Source of the DNA: PNAI01 sp964575715
GTDB taxonomy: Bacteria; Pseudomonadota; Alphaproteobacteria; Rhizobiales; Xanthobacteraceae
Reading direction: 5' to 3'
Assembly (NCBI GenBank): GCA_964575715.1
Contig: CAZNSG010000110.1
Coordinates: 1 to 38,327 of the forward strand
Length of the DNA stretch: 38,327 bases
The notes under the pieces were generated by a model. That model saw only the letters and a program-made list of their open reading frames with translations. It ran no database searches and was not told where the DNA came from. Shown piece by piece: positions 22,762 to 30,823 of the stretch; position 1 is the stretch's first letter, and each line of letters opens with the position of its first letter. Made by a program: the position numbers and the translations under genes.

Positions 22762-24591
22762 ATGAATGCCATGCTCACATTGCTCAGTAACGAGCTGATC
22801 AAAAAATACTACGCCGCCGGGTTCTGGCGCGACGACACAATTTATTCATTGGTGCGCGGCCATGCCGTGCGCGCGCCGGAAAGTTTCGCTGTGCGCGACT
22901 GCTTTCGGCGCGTCAGCTATCGCGAACTTAGCCATGCCGCCGACGCGCTCGCTGCCGATCTGGCGAGCCATGGCGTCAAGCAGGGGGAGCGCGTTTCGGT
23001 CTGGCTGCCGAGCCGCATCGAAGGCGTGATTGCACTGCTGGCCTGTTCGCGCAACGGCTATGTGTGCTGCCCCTCGCTGCATCGCGACCATACGATGGGC
23101 GAAGTCGTGGAACTCATCGTGCGCACGCGCTCGGCGGCGTTCATCGGACAGGCCGGATTTGGCGCCGATGGAGACCGGCGGGATATTTTCGAAGAGCTCG
23201 CCGTGTTTCCCTTTATGCGGCACGTTTATCGCTTTGCGCCACATTATCCTCCTCCCGCGCGCGAAGCGCGCGGTGGGGAGGGTCGGCGCCGAATGGGGCC
23301 GGGGTGGGAGGAACTTTCATCACTGCAAGTGCCCCCCACCCCCGACCCCTCCCCACCGCTTCGCTACGCTTCGCGGGGGGAGGGGAGTGGCAACGCTTCG
23401 CCTTCCGACCAGCTCTCGGCATACGAGCCGGTGCCAACACGGAACGCCAATCAGATCGTCTATCTCGCCTTCACTTCCGGCACCACCGGCAAGCCCAAGG
23501 GCGTGATGCATTCGGATAACACGCTGCTCGCCAACGCGCGCCAGCTCGCAATGGACTGGAGCATCGGCCCGGACTCGGTGATTTATTCGCTGAGTCCGCT
23601 CAGCCACAATCTCGGCTTCGGCGCCCAGGTGATGGCGCTCGCGGTCGGCGGCGAGCTTGTCATCAACGATCTGCCAAAGGGCGCGAGCCTGGTCGATCGC
23701 ATCCTCGACACGGGTGCGAGCTTTCTGGTCGGCGTGCCTGCGCATGCCGTCGATCTGCTGGCCGAGATGCGCGAGCGCGGGCTCAATGGCCTTGGCCGGC
23801 TCAAGGGTTTCCGCATTTCCGGCGCGGCCGCGCCGCGCGAGGTGGTGGCGGGCTTGATCGGGCAGGGCATCATCCCGCAGAGCGGCTACGGCATGACCGA
23901 AAATTGTTCGCACCAATACACCCTGCCCAACGACGATCCCAAACTCATTGTCGAAACCTCGGGCCGCACTTGCCCGGGTTATGAATTGCGCATCTTCAAG
24001 ACCGGCGATTCCGACATGCCCGCGCCGCCGGGCGAGACCGGCCAGATCGGCGGACGCGGGGCGAGCCTGATGCTGGGCTATTTCGACGATCAGGCCGCGA
24101 CCGAAAATGCCTTCAACCGGGACGGCTGGTTCATGACCGGCGATCTTGGGCAACTCGACGCCAACGGCTATCTGCGCATCACCGGCCGCCTCAAAGACAT
24201 CATCATTCGCGGCGGGCATAATATTCATCCCGCGCACATCGAGGCGCTTGCGATGAAACACACAGCCATCGCGCGCGCGGCCGCCGTGCCGATCCCGGAC
24301 ACGCGGCTGGGCGAGAAAGTTTGCCTAGTGGTGATGTTCCGTGCGGGCTATAGCGTCGCGCCGGCGGAGCTGCTTGCTCATCTCGACGCCGCGGGGCTCT
24401 CGAAATATGACATGCCGGAGTATTTCCTCAAGGTCGAAGAAATTCCACTCACGCCCAACGGCAAGATGCGCAAGCGCGATATTGCAGAGTTGATTGCGCA
24501 AGGCCGCGTGATACCTGAGCCGGTGCGGTTTGTGCGTGCCGATCGGCCTCATGGTGAGGAGCGTCGCGAAGCGACGCGTCTCGAACCATGA
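22762..24591 (+). CDS. AMP-binding acyl-CoA ligase (AliA-like) with in-frame repeat insertion
   Basis: The 609-residue protein activates a carboxylic acid via an acyl-adenylate to its CoA thioester. Motifs: LAFTSGTTGKPKG (235-247), SGYGMTENCSHQYT, the hinge region GDLGQLDANGYLRITGRLKDIIIRGG, and catalytic Lys568 (LTPNGKMRKRD). The pattern around YGMTEN and the DDPKLIVETSGRTCPGYELR stretch recalls cyclohexanecarboxylate-CoA ligase. Residues about 162-213 are not family sequence: they are Pro/Arg/Gly-rich and encoded by a GC-rich intergenic palindrome read in frame. The last about 15 residues (RPHGEERREATRLEP) also come from a repeat. No clear ribosome site precedes the ATG. Divergent from the amidohydrolase. 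Confidence 0.9.
   Translation: MNAMLTLLSNELIKKYYAAGFWRDDTIYSLVRGHAVRAPESFAVRDCFRRVSYRELSHAADALAADLASHGVKQGERVSVWLPSRIEGVIALLACSRNGYVCCPSLHRDHTMGEVVELIVRTRSAAFIGQAGFGADGDRRDIFEELAVFPFMRHVYRFAPHYPPPAREARGGEGRRRMGPGWEELSSLQVPPTPDPSPPLRYASRGEGSGNASPSDQLSAYEPVPTRNANQIVYLAFTSGTTGKPKGVMHSDNTLLANARQLAMDWSIGPDSVIYSLSPLSHNLGFGAQVMALAVGGELVINDLPKGASLVDRILDTGASFLVGVPAHAVDLLAEMRERGLNGLGRLKGFRISGAAAPREVVAGLIGQGIIPQSGYGMTENCSHQYTLPNDDPKLIVETSGRTCPGYELRIFKTGDSDMPAPPGETGQIGGRGASLMLGYFDDQAATENAFNRDGWFMTGDLGQLDANGYLRITGRLKDIIIRGGHNIHPAHIEALAMKHTAIARAAAVPIPDTRLGEKVCLVVMFRAGYSVAPAELLAHLDAAGLSKYDMPEYFLKVEEIPLTPNGKMRKRDIAELIAQGRVIPEPVRFVRADRPHGEERREATRLEP
23248..23391. repeat. GC-rich palindrome inserted in frame within the ligase gene
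   Basis: CCTCCTCCCGCGCGCGAAGC at the left and CTTCGCGGGGGGAGGGGAG at the right, with inner GGTGGGGAGGG / CCCCTCCCCACC blocks, have the layout of the intergenic repeats at 4660, 18016 and 35131. The ligase frame stays open through it, adding about 48-52 residues between HVYRFAPHY and the AYEPVPTRNANQ segment. Confidence 0.85.
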
Positions 24592-24750
24592 GGCTGGCCG
24601 TCTCATCCTTCCCGCCTCCGCTCGCTGCGCGAGCTACGGCGGGTTTGAATCCGCCGAAGCGCGTGCGCGCGAAGGCGGACGAGACGCGATCCATCGCAGC
24701 CAAGTTTACGCAGGCTGCGCCTGCTATGGGATCGCTCCTCAGGATGAGGC
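24545..24750. repeat. Composite palindromic repeat, CTCATGGTGAGGAGC family
   Basis: GGCCTCATGGTGAGGAGC (24545-24562) and GCTCCTCAGGATGAGGC (24734-24750) are the complementary ends. Inside lies a 39-base hairpin block (24691-24729), starting CCATCGCAGCCAAGT and ending GCCTGCTATGG, which recurs with one mismatch at 32451-32489. The left part overlaps the last codons of the ligase gene. Confidence 0.8.
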
Positions 24751-24784
24751 GGAGCGATTCAGCGATATGAAGGAGCACCAGAAG

Positions 24785-25780
24785 ATGCGCGCCGTCGTCG
24801 TCCGCGAATTCGGGCCAATCGAAAATGCAAAATTGGGCGAGATGCCGAAGCCGCAAGCAAAACCTGGCGAGGTGCTGGTGGAGATCAACGCCACCGCTGC
24901 CAATTTCGTCGACCTCGTGACCATGAGCGGCAAATATCAGTTCTCGCCCGAGCTGCCCTACATTCCGGGCAAGCTGCCGGCTGGCGTGGTGGCCGCCGTC
25001 GGCGATGGCGTGGGGAATTTCAAAGCCGGCGATCGCGTGATCGCCATGGCGGAGCGCGGCGGATTTGCCGAATTCGTCGCCGTGCCGGAAAATCAATGTA
25101 TCCCGTTGCCCGCCGCGCTGCCGTTCACCGTAGCCGCCGCCATGGCGCTGATTTACGACACCGCCTACTTTGCGTTGCGCGAGCGCGCGCGCATTGCGCC
25201 GGGAGAAACCGTTTTGGTGCTTGGTGCGACCGGCGGCGTGGGCCTCGCCGCCATCCAGCTCGCCAAGGCGATGGGTGGCAAGGTGCTGGCGGGGGTTTCC
25301 AGCCCGGACAAGGCCGGCATCGTGCGCGCGGCCGGCGCCGACGCCATAATCGATCTTGCCGCGGCGGACCTCAACGAAGCCTTGCGTGCGCAGGTCTATG
25401 CGCAGACCGAGCGGCGCGGCGCCGACATTGTTCTCGACATGCTGGGCGGCGATTTTTTCGACGCCGCCATCCGCGCGCTGGCCTGGCGCGGGCGCTTGAT
25501 CGTGATTGGCTTTGCCGCCGGCCGCATTCCGGCGCTGCCGGTCAATTACGTGCTGTTAAAAAACATCGAGATCAGCGGCATGCAGATCAGCGATTATCGC
25601 AAGCGCATGCCGAAGGAAATGCAGGCCTGCTTTGCCGAGATTTTTGCGCTCTGGCGGGCCGAAAAAATAAAGCCGCCGCCAACGACAGTTTATCCCTTCG
25701 AAAAATTCTCTACCGCGCTGCGCGAAATCCAGGATCGCAAAGTCCGCGGACGGATTGTGCTGACGATGGGGAAGGGCTGA
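24785..25780 (+). CDS. Quinone oxidoreductase-like MDR (zinc-independent alcohol dehydrogenase family)
   Basis: The 331-residue protein is a medium-chain dehydrogenase/reductase of the NADPH:quinone oxidoreductase branch. It shows the GroES-like N-terminal domain (MRAVVVREFGP, ATAANFVDLVTMSGKYQ, PYIPGKLPAGVV), the Rossmann motif LGATGGVGLAAIQLAKAMG, and no zinc-ligand cysteines. It reduces quinones or enoyl/alkenal substrates with NAD(P)H. ATG 24785 has AAGGAG nine bases away; ATG 24767 is an alternative. It follows the ligase gene after a repeat. Its last 45 codons are duplicated with 87% identity at 27523-27657. Confidence 0.9.
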   Translation: MRAVVVREFGPIENAKLGEMPKPQAKPGEVLVEINATAANFVDLVTMSGKYQFSPELPYIPGKLPAGVVAAVGDGVGNFKAGDRVIAMAERGGFAEFVAVPENQCIPLPAALPFTVAAAMALIYDTAYFALRERARIAPGETVLVLGATGGVGLAAIQLAKAMGGKVLAGVSSPDKAGIVRAAGADAIIDLAAADLNEALRAQVYAQTERRGADIVLDMLGGDFFDAAIRALAWRGRLIVIGFAAGRIPALPVNYVLLKNIEISGMQISDYRKRMPKEMQACFAEIFALWRAEKIKPPPTTVYPFEKFSTALREIQDRKVRGRIVLTMGKG

Positions 25781-25840
25781 ACCTTTCATTTGTCATCGCT
25801 GGGCTTGAATATGAACATATTTAGAGAAGAGTATCGATTA

Positions 25841-25878
25841 ATTATGGACTTGAAACCATATGTCTTATAAGCCATAAT
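25841..25878 (+). promoter_or_regulatory. HigBA promoter with flanking inverted repeat
   Basis: TTGAAA (25850-25855) and CATAAT (25873-25878) are exactly 17 bases apart. The inverted pair ATTATGG (25841-25847) / CCATAAT (25872-25878) brackets the promoter and would suit autorepression by the antitoxin. Predicted transcription start falls at about 25884-25886, that is, on the toxin ATG, and no ribosome binding site is visible, so the message may be leaderless. Confidence 0.55.
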
Positions 25879-25883
25879 AAATT

Positions 25884-26234
25884 ATGCTCTGGCATGTCGC
25901 CCTCCATCCGGAATTCGCTCCGGAGTTCGACGCGCTGGCGCGCGCGGTGCAGGACGAACTCCTGGCGCGTCTGAAGCTGTTGCAAGTGTTTGGCCCGGCA
26001 TTGGGACGGCCGAATGTGGATACGTTGGAAGGATCGGCATTCCCGAACATGAAGGAGCTGCGGTTTCGGCTCGATGGGCAATGGCGCTTTGCCTTCGCGT
26101 TCGACCCCGTCCGGCATGCCATCGTGCTCGTCGGAGGAAATAAGACCGGAAAAAATCAAACGCGTTTCTATCGCGATTTGATCAAGCTTGCGGATCGACG
26201 GCTCGCGGCACACATCGCGCGCCTCAAAACTTAG
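25884..26234 (+). CDS. higB: HigB/RelE-type toxin (phage-derived Gp49-like)
   Basis: The 116-residue protein matches HigB-like mRNA interferases: MLWHVALHPEFAPEFDAL, the basic core MKELRFRLDGQWRFAFAFDP, and ILVGGNKTGKNQTRFY-like C-terminal strand (read here as IVLVGGNKTGKNQTRFYRDLI). Such toxins cut ribosome-bound mRNA. It comes first in the operon, followed after 18 bases by an XRE antitoxin, the usual HigBA order. All core residues and length seem intact. It lies in a lower-GC island between the MDR gene and its duplicated tail. Confidence 0.87.
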   Translation: MLWHVALHPEFAPEFDALARAVQDELLARLKLLQVFGPALGRPNVDTLEGSAFPNMKELRFRLDGQWRFAFAFDPVRHAIVLVGGNKTGKNQTRFYRDLIKLADRRLAAHIARLKT

Positions 26235-26252
26235 ACATGAAAGGAACATGCC

Positions 26253-26642
26253 ATGAAGACGCTCGACCGCATCATTGCGAAGTTGCCGGCGGCGCGGCGT
26301 ACCAAGATCGCGGCGCGGGCGGAACAATTGATCGCCGAGGAAGTGGCACTCCAGCATCTGCGCAAGGCCCGGCGGCTCACCCAGAAACGAATGGCGCAAT
26401 TGCTTGACATCGGCCAGGACGGCGTCTCACGCATCGAGACTCGCAGCGACCTGCTGCTATCGACGCTGCGGAACTATGTGGAAGCAATGGGCGGCTCGCT
26501 CAAACTCGTGGTCGAGTTCCCCGACAGCATTGCGGTGTTGTCCTCCTTGGGCGAATCCGAGAATGCGAAAGCGGCGCGCCTCGCCACCAAAAAGACAGCG
26601 CGCGGATCGCGGCGCTCATCGATCGCTCATGCAAATGACTGA
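26253..26642 (+). CDS. higA: HigA-type XRE antitoxin
   Basis: The 129-residue protein has a Cro/C1-type helix-turn-helix at about 36-90 (LQHLRKARRLTQKRMAQLLDI, GQDGVSRIETRSDLLLSTLRNYVEAMGG). It would bind HigB and repress the promoter at 25841-25878. The AAAGGAAC leader supports ATG 26253. The C-terminal 40 residues are basic and longer than in close relatives. Intact partner of the toxin upstream. Confidence 0.87.
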   Translation: MKTLDRIIAKLPAARRTKIAARAEQLIAEEVALQHLRKARRLTQKRMAQLLDIGQDGVSRIETRSDLLLSTLRNYVEAMGGSLKLVVEFPDSIAVLSSLGESENAKAARLATKKTARGSRRSSIAHAND

Positions 26643-26809
26643 CCGAATGTGGGGCGCGTAACACAGGGATGGGTTGAGCGCAGTAAAAGCAATAAGTTAA
26701 CGAAAAGTATTGATGACGGCGGGTAATTGCCAGCGCGACCAATTCTCAGATGTCCGTAACGGCAAATTTATGCAATTATTATTGGGTTACGAGCACGAAG
26801 GAACGGAGC

Positions 26810-27478
26810 ATGGCGAACCTCGATCACAAGGTCCTGGCGCGATTCGCCATCGGCATGAGGTTCAGGCTTTCGTTCATTCCCAGTCGCCAAATTTCAAAAA
26901 CATGGCCCGATCTCGACGAAAATGAATGTAAGCGATTGTTGTCACTCGCCGCGGCGGTGGATCGCGCAACCATGCTGCGTCTTGCGAGCAAGGTGGCGCT
27001 GCTATGCGGTTTCTTTTTGCTTATCCAATTTCTATCTGATTACGTCGGAGTCCAAATATTTTTAATCGGCTACAAGCATTCTTTTTTTTCTGAATCCGCA
27101 ATTCTGGAAATAATGGAATGGACAGGAAGAGTAATTCTCGTTTTGATGGGTATGGTTCTGCTGTTGCGATGGCCAATTATGATCGAGTCTGCAGAAAGCG
27201 ATGGTATGCGTGCGGCAGTAGTGGTGCGACCCGGAGATGCCGAGTTGATTGCCAAGATCGAAAGCAAAAGTAATTGGAAGAATCCTGGGTTTTGGCTACT
27301 TCTCGTGGCGGTTCTGTCTTTTGTCGCGTATTTGCCCACATCTTTCCCCTTTCCCGATCTTTCGAATTGGTTGCCAAACTGGCTGTCAGCTTGGCTACCC
27401 TTTCTATTCCTCATGGCGTTATTTCTTGCGATCATTTTTTTCCGGAGCTGGCGCTGGCCGAAGCCGGGAAAAAAGTAG
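26810..27478 (+). CDS. Membrane protein of unknown function with four predicted helices
   Basis: The 222-residue protein has a polar N-terminal 58 residues (including RQISKTWPDLDENEC), then hydrophobic stretches at about 60-88, 105-125, 159-177 and 193-212, and a basic tail RSWRWPKPGKK. The start at 26810 is supported by AAGGAACGGAGC just upstream. I do not recognise the family. Its DNA is clearly richer in A+T and rarer codons than the neighbours, so it was probably acquired. It shares the island with HigBA and is followed by the MDR tail copy. Confidence 0.7.
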   Translation: MANLDHKVLARFAIGMRFRLSFIPSRQISKTWPDLDENECKRLLSLAAAVDRATMLRLASKVALLCGFFLLIQFLSDYVGVQIFLIGYKHSFFSESAILEIMEWTGRVILVLMGMVLLLRWPIMIESAESDGMRAAVVVRPGDAELIAKIESKSNWKNPGFWLLLVAVLSFVAYLPTSFPFPDLSNWLPNWLSAWLPFLFLMALFLAIIFFRSWRWPKPGKK

Positions 27479-27522
27479 CCGTAAACCATAGTCTGAGATC
27501 GACGCCCCAAAGTCCGATTAGC

Positions 27523-27657
27523 GCGCTCTGGCAAGCGGGAAAAATCAAGCCGCCGCCGACCACGTTTTATCCGTTCGAAAAATTTTCTACCGCGCTGCGC
27601 GAAATTCAGGACTGCAAAGTGCGCGGCCGGATTGTGCTGACGATGGGGAATGGCTGA
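27523..27657 (+). pseudogene. Remnant 3' end of an MDR gene (copy of 25646-25780)
   Basis: The last 45 codons of the MDR gene, including the stop, recur here with 118 of 135 identical bases. Most of the 17 differences are silent; the 44-residue products differ at five positions. No start or upstream MDR sequence is present. The silent-site bias says this copy evolved as working coding sequence for most of its history, so it is the tail of a former second MDR paralogue rather than a fresh duplication. The 325-base gap 27479-27803 holds only this remnant and the next repeat. Confidence 0.85.
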
Positions 27658-27680
27658 GCCCACCCACATGATTTTGACTC

Positions 27681-27784
27681 GTCATTCCGGGGCGCGGGCG
27701 AAGCCCGCGAACCCGGAATCCATACTCACAGTCTGTGATTATGGATTCCGGCTCTCGCCGCTAAAGCGGCTCGGCCGGAATGAC
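27681..27784. repeat. Palindromic intergenic repeat, GTCATTCCGG family
   Basis: GTCATTCCGG (27681-27690) and CCGGAATGAC (27775-27784) are complementary ends; inner blocks ACCCGGAATCCAT and ATGGATTCCGG pair as well. A typical dispersed repeat of this bacterial group, here at the right border of the island. Confidence 0.8.
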
Positions 27785-27803
27785 GAATCATGCGAATTGA
27801 CGC

Positions 27804-29294
27804 TCACGCATTCCGCGCGCTGGCGGCGCCGGTGCCGGCGATGCGGCCGAACACCGTGCCCGACATCAGGCCGGTGCCGCCGGGATAGTTGAAATAAAAA
27901 ATGCCGCCCACCAGCTCGCCCGCCGCATAGAGCCCGGGGATCGGCGCGCGATCGCCGTCAATCACTTGGCCCGAATCGGGATCGATGCGTACGCCGCCGA
28001 AGGTAAAGCTGATGCCGCAGCCCACCTGATAGGCCTCGAACGGCGGCTCGTCGATGGTGTTGGCCCAGTTCGATTTGTTGACCGGCAGACCCACGGTGCA
28101 GCGGCCGTCCTTGACGTTGGGGTTGAACGGTACATCCTTGCGCACCGCGGCGTTGTATTTTTTGATCTCATCGAGGAAACCCGCCGGATCGACGCCTTCG
28201 AGTTTCTTCGCCAAATCCTCGATGCTGTTGGCCGATTGCTTGGTGACGCGTTTGATGCGGTATTCGTCGCGCAGCATGGGGATGATTTTCTTGTCGAACA
28301 CCTGCCAGGCGAAGTTGTTGGGCTGCATCAGAATCACGCGGCCGTACTTGGCATAGGTGTAGTTGCGGAAATCCGCGCCCTCGTCGACAAAGCGCCTCCC
28401 CGTGGCATTGACCATGATGCCCCAGGGATACGAATGTTTCTGGAAATTGTCGCCGACCGCCAGATCGCCGAATTCCGGCGCGTTGTAGTCCCAGCCCACC
28501 GCGTGGCAGCCCGACCAATTGCCATAAGACGAAGCGCCGATGTCGAGCGCCATGCGGATGCCGTCGCCGGTGTTAAAGGCCGTGCCGCGCACCTTGGCGA
28601 GCTCCCAGCCCGGCCCGAGATAGCGCGTGCGCATTTCCGCGTTCGACTCGAACCCGCCGCAGGCCAGCACCACCGACTTGCATTTAATCTCTTCCAGCGC
28701 GGCGTTGGCTTTGACTTTGAGGCCCGACACCACATGGCCGTCGTAGAGTAATGAGAGCGCGCGCACGCCGCAGCGGATTTCGATGCCATTTTTTTCCGCG
28801 AGCTTGAGGTGCTGCTCGATCAATCCCGGCCCGCCGCCCCAGGATTCCACCGTCAGCCCGCCCCAGAACTTGAATTTGCCGCCGATGTTGTAGGCCTGCC
28901 GGCCCCAGATCGGCGCGAATTTCATGCCCTTGCCGTGCAGCCAGCGCATGGCGTCGCGCGAGCGGCCGACCAGGCGCTCGCACAATTCGCCGTCGGTGCG
29001 ATATTGCGTGACGCGAAACATGTCGTCGAAGAACTGATCGCTGGTATAGGTGCCGAAATCGCTGCGCGCGATCTCGTCCGCCGTCAATTCCGGCATGATG
29101 GCCTTGAGATCGTCGACGCCGTCATAGACGCAGCGGAAGGCTCCTGCGGTAAAGCGCGAATTGCCGCCCATCAGCTCCTTGGGCGCGCGCTCGAGCATCA
29201 GCACGCTGGCGCCCTTTTCGCGTGCCGCCAGGCCTGCGCAAAACGCGGCATTGCCGGCGCCGACCACCACCACATCCCATTGCTTGCCGGCCAC
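27804..29294 (-). CDS. FAD-dependent oxidoreductase, TcuA (tricarballylate dehydrogenase)-like
   Basis: The 496-residue flavoprotein has an N-terminal dinucleotide-binding motif (VVVVGAGNAAFCAGLAAREKGA), the TcuA-like GGNSRFTAGAFR, a mid-protein VVLACGGFESNAEMR, and the C-terminal FAD segment LYAAGELVGGIFYFNYPGGTGLMSG. Relatives oxidise tricarballylate or reduce fumarate-like and ketosteroid substrates. The GTG start has GGGAGGAG close upstream. No TcuB (iron-sulfur/heme partner) lies nearby, so electron transfer partners are unclear; the true substrate may be another polycarboxylate, which would fit the Bug receptors here. Confidence 0.85.
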   Translation of the reverse strand: MAGKQWDVVVVGAGNAAFCAGLAAREKGASVLMLERAPKELMGGNSRFTAGAFRCVYDGVDDLKAIMPELTADEIARSDFGTYTSDQFFDDMFRVTQYRTDGELCERLVGRSRDAMRWLHGKGMKFAPIWGRQAYNIGGKFKFWGGLTVESWGGGPGLIEQHLKLAEKNGIEIRCGVRALSLLYDGHVVSGLKVKANAALEEIKCKSVVLACGGFESNAEMRTRYLGPGWELAKVRGTAFNTGDGIRMALDIGASSYGNWSGCHAVGWDYNAPEFGDLAVGDNFQKHSYPWGIMVNATGRRFVDEGADFRNYTYAKYGRVILMQPNNFAWQVFDKKIIPMLRDEYRIKRVTKQSANSIEDLAKKLEGVDPAGFLDEIKKYNAAVRKDVPFNPNVKDGRCTVGLPVNKSNWANTIDEPPFEAYQVGCGISFTFGGVRIDPDSGQVIDGDRAPIPGLYAAGELVGGIFYFNYPGGTGLMSGTVFGRIAGTGAASARNA

Positions 29295-29543
29295 GTTTTC
29301 TCCTCCCGCACTTGCCGGTTGGCGGCAAATGTCCGTAAGCTCGCTAAACCTTCAAATAGCCTTGAGCCTGTCAAGAGGCGGCGTTGTCGATCGTCGTGGC
29401 AGCGTCCGCAATCCGCAAAAAACGCGAGGAAGCGCTGAAGAAATAAGTATGTCGCACGTTCTACGTCGGCGCCGTCACGTCACGTAGGCGCGGATCACGG
29501 TTCCATCTAGCTCATAATTGACGCGGCCGGCGCGCCCGAACGG

Positions 29544-30695
29544 CTAACGCCGGCGTTGCGGCGGCATCACCTGTTTCACCACGCCTGCGGTGTCGGCGAG
29601 GATGAAGCCTTTGTCGTCGTTCCGATCCGTGACCTCGATCCTCCACAAGAGGACCGGGGCGGCAGTTCCGCTCGCTGGTTTGGAGAGCTCTTTGGAGAGC
29701 TCAATGGCGGTGACGCGGCCGTGCGGCATGGCGAGCTGCTCCATCGCCGCCGCCGCGAGATTGGGCAGCGCCGTCCAGTCGACATGGTCGATGCCAAATG
29801 TTGCGCTGGGCGCGATCGAAGCGGCGCCGGCATGCACTGTGTCGAGCGCGCGCTGCAGGCCGTTGAGGTTCCAGGTGTAAACCCGGCGCGCGCTCGCGCT
29901 GCCGGCGAGCGGTATCGGAGATGAAGAATCCGGAAGAATCGTCTCGAAACCGACCGAGCGCGAGCCGATAATGACGCGGGTCAGTACCGGGTCGGGGCCG
30001 AGGATGAAGCGGAAGGCGCGCACCGCGTCCGCCACCGGCTTGAACTCGCGCAGCATATCGAGATTCTTCGCGCGCAGAGTGCCGTCGACATTCATCCCCA
30101 CGATGGTGCCGCGCGCGTCGGCGAAGATTTGCACCGATTCTCGATCGCTGCTCACATCGACCGTCCAGCGAATTTCGCCGCTCGACGGCCGCGGGACAAC
30201 GAAGAGCTGACGCGCGATCTCCATGCGGGTCACGCGCGCCTTGTCGGCAAGGGCTGCGTGCTCAACCGCCGCGCGGGCGAGCGTGCTTGCTGCGGCAAGG
30301 TCGATTTCGCCGAGCTCGAACAGATTGGCCTCGAGGTCGGGATTGATCAAGGTGAGCTCGTGCGGGCTTGGGCCCGACACGCGCTCCCAATTGAGCGCGG
30401 CAACGTGCATGCGGACCAGGCGCCACTCATTGACGCGGCTGCGATTGGCAGCATCCTGCGCCCTGATCGTGATTTGATCGGGCGCAATCGAGATGTTGAG
30501 CACGCGCACGGGCGCGCCCATGCGCTCCCGGAATGTGCCGATCGCCTGCTCGATCGCGTTGTCCTCGTCGAAGTAACTGACCGCCTCGCCGAAGCGGCAG
30601 CCGGCGAGCATCACGAGGCACGCCAGCATCGCCGCCAGGCGGTTTAGCGATCGCCATAACGAAGGCGCGATATCCAATCGGAAGCACCGTATCAT
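29544..30695 (-). CDS. Lipoprotein of unknown function
   Basis: The 383-residue protein has a signal with lipobox LAGC (C33) after a hydrophobic stretch MLACLVMLAGC, so it should be lipid-anchored in the periplasm. The rest is soluble with repeated alpha/beta texture (for example VRVLNISIAPDQITIRAQD) and no motif I recognise. AGGATAGG precedes the start. The reading frame continues past the TAG for 23 more sense codons to a TGA at about 29474, a possible lost C-terminus. Monocistronic, divergent from the third UbiD gene. The gap 29295-29543 holds nothing else evident. Confidence 0.7.
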   Translation of the reverse strand: MIRCFRLDIAPSLWRSLNRLAAMLACLVMLAGCRFGEAVSYFDEDNAIEQAIGTFRERMGAPVRVLNISIAPDQITIRAQDAANRSRVNEWRLVRMHVAALNWERVSGPSPHELTLINPDLEANLFELGEIDLAAASTLARAAVEHAALADKARVTRMEIARQLFVVPRPSSGEIRWTVDVSSDRESVQIFADARGTIVGMNVDGTLRAKNLDMLREFKPVADAVRAFRFILGPDPVLTRVIIGSRSVGFETILPDSSSPIPLAGSASARRVYTWNLNGLQRALDTVHAGAASIAPSATFGIDHVDWTALPNLAAAAMEQLAMPHGRVTAIELSKELSKPASGTAAPVLLWRIEVTDRNDDKGFILADTAGVVKQVMPPQRRR

Positions 30696-30823
30696 GCATC
30701 ATCCTATCCTGATCCAATCCTGATGCCACTCATGCTGGTAGCGATTTTCTACCGGTCTCGTTCGCATCGACAATGCCCTCAATTTGAGAATAAAATCGCC
30801 GCCTCTTCGCCAGGGAGACCGGC

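Noticed and set aside
25646..27657. Target-site direct repeats of a classical transposon
   Set aside because: The 135-base copies are 87% identical with silent-biased differences and no transposase or integrase lies between them, so they are not a recent target duplication.
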